DNA of 64,000 nucleotides from Butyricicoccus pullicaecorum. Its GTDB lineage: Bacteria > Bacillota > Clostridia > Oscillospirales > Butyricicoccaceae. Location of the stretch: NCBI GenBank assembly GCA_018366195.1, contig JAGZIN010000001.1, positions 223,496 through 287,495 on the forward strand, in the 5' to 3' direction. The position numbers were made by a program, and so were the translations under genes. Position 1 is the first letter of the stretch; each line of letters begins with the position of its first letter. Positions 61,495 through 64,000 of this stretch are shown in pieces. The notes under the pieces were generated by a model. The model was not told where the DNA came from. It saw only the letters and a list, made by a program, of their open reading frames with translations, and made no database searches.

Positions 61495-63849
61495 ATGAGA
61501 ATCAAGTATGTAACCAAGCGCACAGGGAAAACGGTTGCCTATGATGGCAGATACATTGCGCGCGCGGTTCGTTTGGCGGCAGTTTCTGCCGGAGATTATG
61601 ATGAAGATATGGTAGAGCAGGTCATGCAGCACGTAGAATCGCATCTTTCTGCGTGGGAGGAGGAAACCATTCAGATTGAGCAGGTGCAGGATTTGGTGGA
61701 ACGTGCTCTGTTTGAGGTGGGACATTTTGATACGGCAAAGGCGTATATCCTCTACCGTATGGATAAAGAAAAGAGCCGAGGACTATATGAGTGGAAAGAT
61801 GGAATCCTGAGTAAGGAATTTTTAAGCCCCTATAAGCATGCGTCCAACCCGATGCATCAGCTGGGTGCCTTTGTATACTCCCGAACCTATTCGCGCTATT
61901 TGCCGCATTTGGGACGGCGTGAATTCTGGTGGGAGACGGTACGGCGGGCAGTGGAATACAACTGCTCTCTGGCACCGACAACGCGGGAGGAGGCAGAATC
62001 TCTGTACCGCAACATTTACCAAATGAAACAGTTTCTGTCTGGTCGTACCCTGTGGGTGGGTGAGACACGGGTAGGGGAACAGTACCCAATGGCGAACTAT
62101 AACTGCGCCTTTGAAGTCATTGACCATTTCCATGCTTATCATGATTTGTTCTATCTTTTGATGGTGGGTTCTGGTGTCGGTGTGCGTGTGCTGCGTTCCG
62201 ATGCAGAAAAGCTGCCCAAGATTCGAACGGGGCTCAAGCTGGTGCATGAGATGTATCAGGAGATTCCCAAAAATGAGCGGCTGGAATATACCAATCTGAC
62301 ATTCCAGCAGGATACCGCCTTCATCACCATCGGAGATTCGAAGGAAGGCTGGGCGCAGGCACTCGATATGTATTTCCAGCTGCTGTATAATAATGAGTAT
62401 AATAAAATCAATCGCATTATTGTCAATTACAGCAATATTCGTCCAAAAGGGGAAAAACTCAAGGTATTTGGCGGTACGGCAAGCGGTTATCAGTCCATGA
62501 TGCGCATGATTGATAAAATTCATAAGGTCATCACGGCAGCGGGGGCACGGGAGCAGAGCGCCTGCACAAAGCTTCAGCCCATTGACCTGTTGGATATCGC
62601 GAATATCATTGGAGAAAATGTGGTATCTGGCGGTGTTCGCCGCACTTCAGAAATTGGGCTGATTGACCAAGACGATCCGGCATGTATTCAGGCAAAGTCT
62701 GGACTTTATAAACAGGTGGGGGATCGCTGGGAGATTGATAAGACCATTGCACATCGGCAGATGAGCAACAACTCAATTTTTTATACCCATAAGCCAACCC
62801 GTGAACAGCTGCATTGGCATTTGCAGCAGATGCGATATTCTGGAGAGCCTGGCTGGGTCAATCAGGAGGCTGGTGCAAAACGCCGTCCGAACTTCAATGG
62901 GGTCAATCCCTGCGGTGAGATTTTGTTGGATAACCATGGGCTTTGCAACTTGACCACGGTCAATGTCATGGCATTTGTGTGCGAAAACGGAACCCTTGAC
63001 CGTGCAGGGCTGCTGGAAGCCCAGCGTCTGTCTGCGCGTGCAGGATATCGTATGACCTGTCGGGAGCTGGAAATCCATGAGTGGAACCTTGTACAGCAGC
63101 GGGACCGCCTGCTTGGTTGTTCGCTGACGGGCTGGCAGGATATGGTCAATGCAACCGGAATGAATCGCGAGGAGGAGGCAGAGCTGCTGGCAGAGCTGCG
63201 CCGTACTGCACATGATGCTGCGAAGAAGTATGCGGCGTCCCTGTCGTCCACAGAGCCGCTTCTGGTTACAACGGTCAAGCCGGAAGGCACCTTGTCATTG
63301 CTTCCAACGGTATCCAGCGGCATACACTATTCGCATGCCCCGTACTATGTACGCCGTGTGCGCATTTCCGCAGAAGACCCGCTCTGCAAGGTGTGTGAAG
63401 AACTGGGATATCCAGTATTTCCGGAGGTGGGGCAAACAGCGGAGGATTGCCGCACCAAGGTTGTGGAATTTCCGGTGAAGGCGCCGGCGGGACGTGTCAA
63501 AGCAGATGTGTCAGCCATTGAACAGCTGGAAAACTATAAGATGTTTATGACCAATTATGTAGACCATAACTGTTCCATCACGGTTCACGTTCGTCAGAAT
63601 GAATGGGACGCAGTCGAGGACTGGGTATGGGAAAACTGGGACGATATCGTAGCGCTGTCGTTTTTGAGCTTAGATGATAACTTCTATGAGCTGATGCCTT
63701 ATGAGGAAATCACACAGAAAGCGTATGAAGCGCGTCTTGCACAGATGAAGCCGTTCAATCCCTCGCTCATCTCGAAGTATGAGCAGGAAGAAACCGAGTT
63801 GGATATCGGTGCGAGCGATTGTGTCGGCGGTGCATGTCCAGTTCGATAA
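61495..63849 (+). CDS. nrdJ: Adenosylcobalamin-dependent ribonucleoside-triphosphate reductase (class II)
   Basis: The enzyme makes deoxynucleoside triphosphates from NTPs using a radical from adenosylcobalamin. The 784-residue product begins with an ATP-cone-like part (RIKYVTKRTGKTVAYDGRYIARAV, about 1-90), then the monomeric Lactobacillus-type RTPR body: MKQFLSGRTLWVGETRVG...MANYNCAFEVI, the active-site segment FNGVNPCGEILLDNHGLCNLTTVN with the catalytic Cys and Glu, and VKPEGTLSLLPTVSSGIHYSHAPYY. The C-terminal redox pair is CVGGACPVR. ATG at 61495 follows GAGAGGAGAACATC. Class II enzymes work with or without oxygen but require B12. Confidence 0.95.
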   Translation: MRIKYVTKRTGKTVAYDGRYIARAVRLAAVSAGDYDEDMVEQVMQHVESHLSAWEEETIQIEQVQDLVERALFEVGHFDTAKAYILYRMDKEKSRGLYEWKDGILSKEFLSPYKHASNPMHQLGAFVYSRTYSRYLPHLGRREFWWETVRRAVEYNCSLAPTTREEAESLYRNIYQMKQFLSGRTLWVGETRVGEQYPMANYNCAFEVIDHFHAYHDLFYLLMVGSGVGVRVLRSDAEKLPKIRTGLKLVHEMYQEIPKNERLEYTNLTFQQDTAFITIGDSKEGWAQALDMYFQLLYNNEYNKINRIIVNYSNIRPKGEKLKVFGGTASGYQSMMRMIDKIHKVITAAGAREQSACTKLQPIDLLDIANIIGENVVSGGVRRTSEIGLIDQDDPACIQAKSGLYKQVGDRWEIDKTIAHRQMSNNSIFYTHKPTREQLHWHLQQMRYSGEPGWVNQEAGAKRRPNFNGVNPCGEILLDNHGLCNLTTVNVMAFVCENGTLDRAGLLEAQRLSARAGYRMTCRELEIHEWNLVQQRDRLLGCSLTGWQDMVNATGMNREEEAELLAELRRTAHDAAKKYAASLSSTEPLLVTTVKPEGTLSLLPTVSSGIHYSHAPYYVRRVRISAEDPLCKVCEELGYPVFPEVGQTAEDCRTKVVEFPVKAPAGRVKADVSAIEQLENYKMFMTNYVDHNCSITVHVRQNEWDAVEDWVWENWDDIVALSFLSLDDNFYELMPYEEITQKAYEARLAQMKPFNPSLISKYEQEETELDIGASDCVGGACPVR

Positions 63850-63870
63850 GCGAAACATCGTGTCAATAGA

Positions 63871-63908
63871 AAAAGGCTTTCCTGTATGCAGACAGGGAAG
63901 CCTTTTTT
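63871..63908 (+). terminator. Terminator after nrdJ
   Basis: AAAAGGCTTTCCTGT pairs with ACAGGGAAGCCTTTT (one wobble) around a six-base loop, followed by T residues, 22 bases after the stop. Confidence 0.92.
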
Positions 63909-63917
63909 GTGATGTAA

Positions 63918-63940
63918 AACCACTCGCTAGGCGAGTGGTT
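63918..63940. repeat. 10-bp hairpin repeat, possible left end of an IS200-like element
   Basis: AACCACTCGC and its exact complement surround TAG. Subterminal hairpins of this kind mark IS200/IS605 ends, and the following bases to 64000 include TTGCTATAATAAAG, a possible promoter for a gene beyond the window. No transposase is visible inside the window. Confidence 0.4.
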
Positions 63941-64000
63941 CAAAAAAAGGCTATTGCCGAAGATGAAGAAATAAAAACTCCTTTTGCTATAATAAAGAAG

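Overview
The window looks like a chromosome segment of an anaerobic clostridial Firmicute, most likely a gut Oscillospirales/Ruminococcaceae-type bacterium. The grounds are the gene order rpoC - L7Ae-like - rpsL - rpsG - fusA - tuf, the HrcA/CIRCE-controlled hrcA-grpE-dnaK-dnaJ operon, strong AGGAGG ribosome binding sites, an adenosylcobalamin-dependent ribonucleotide reductase and moderate GC content. The genus is not fixed by anything I can see.

Layout. (1) 1-6.4 kb: the end of rpoC, then the translation operon from one strong promoter to a strong terminator after tuf. (2) 6.4-12.8 kb: recD2-comF, mreB, an AGCS amino-acid/sodium symporter (minus strand) and tadA. (3) 12.9-19.2 kb: citrate synthase converging on the class I heat-shock operon, which has a perfect CIRCE operator. 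(4) 19.6-25.96 kb: lepA-hemW, an ACT-domain protein, a UPF0210 protein and rlmD. (5) 25.65-39.49 kb: an integrative mobilizable element inserted in the 3' part of rlmD. It carries TnpV, an ECF sigma/anti-sigma pair, an XRE regulator, a MOBQ-type relaxase with a recognisable oriT, ParM with a small partner, a probable defence operon (STAND NTPase, AbiH/SIR2-like protein, small protein) framed by 28-bp inverted repeats, a YhcG-type nuclease and a large serine recombinase. The element supplies rlmD with a new C-terminal extension; a second, orphan copy of that extension lies just outside the recombinase, so at least two elements have used this site. (6) 39.8-43.2 kb: a DUF262/HNH GmrSD-like protein and an internally deleted IS5-type element. 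(7) 43.2-54.3 kb: accessory regulation and transport: ArsR, MerR, MATE+MarR, LysR+two-subunit chromate transporter, a lipoprotein, two dehydrogenases, an ECF sigma/anti-sigma pair and MarR. (8) 54.3-61.1 kb: a six-gene polyamine operon, speD-speA-speE-speB-carboxy(nor)spermidine dehydrogenase-decarboxylase, behind a roughly 400-nt structured leader with its own promoter and an intrinsic terminator. (9) 61.5-64 kb: nrdJ and the beginning of what may be an IS200-like element.

The main candidates for something undescribed are the structured leader of the polyamine operon (three-way junction, competing pairing with the terminator) and the rlmD integration module that exchanges a protein domain of a housekeeping rRNA methyltransferase. 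The inverted-repeat-bounded defence cassette inside the element is a further candidate. All functional statements rest on reading motifs by eye; no database search was run.
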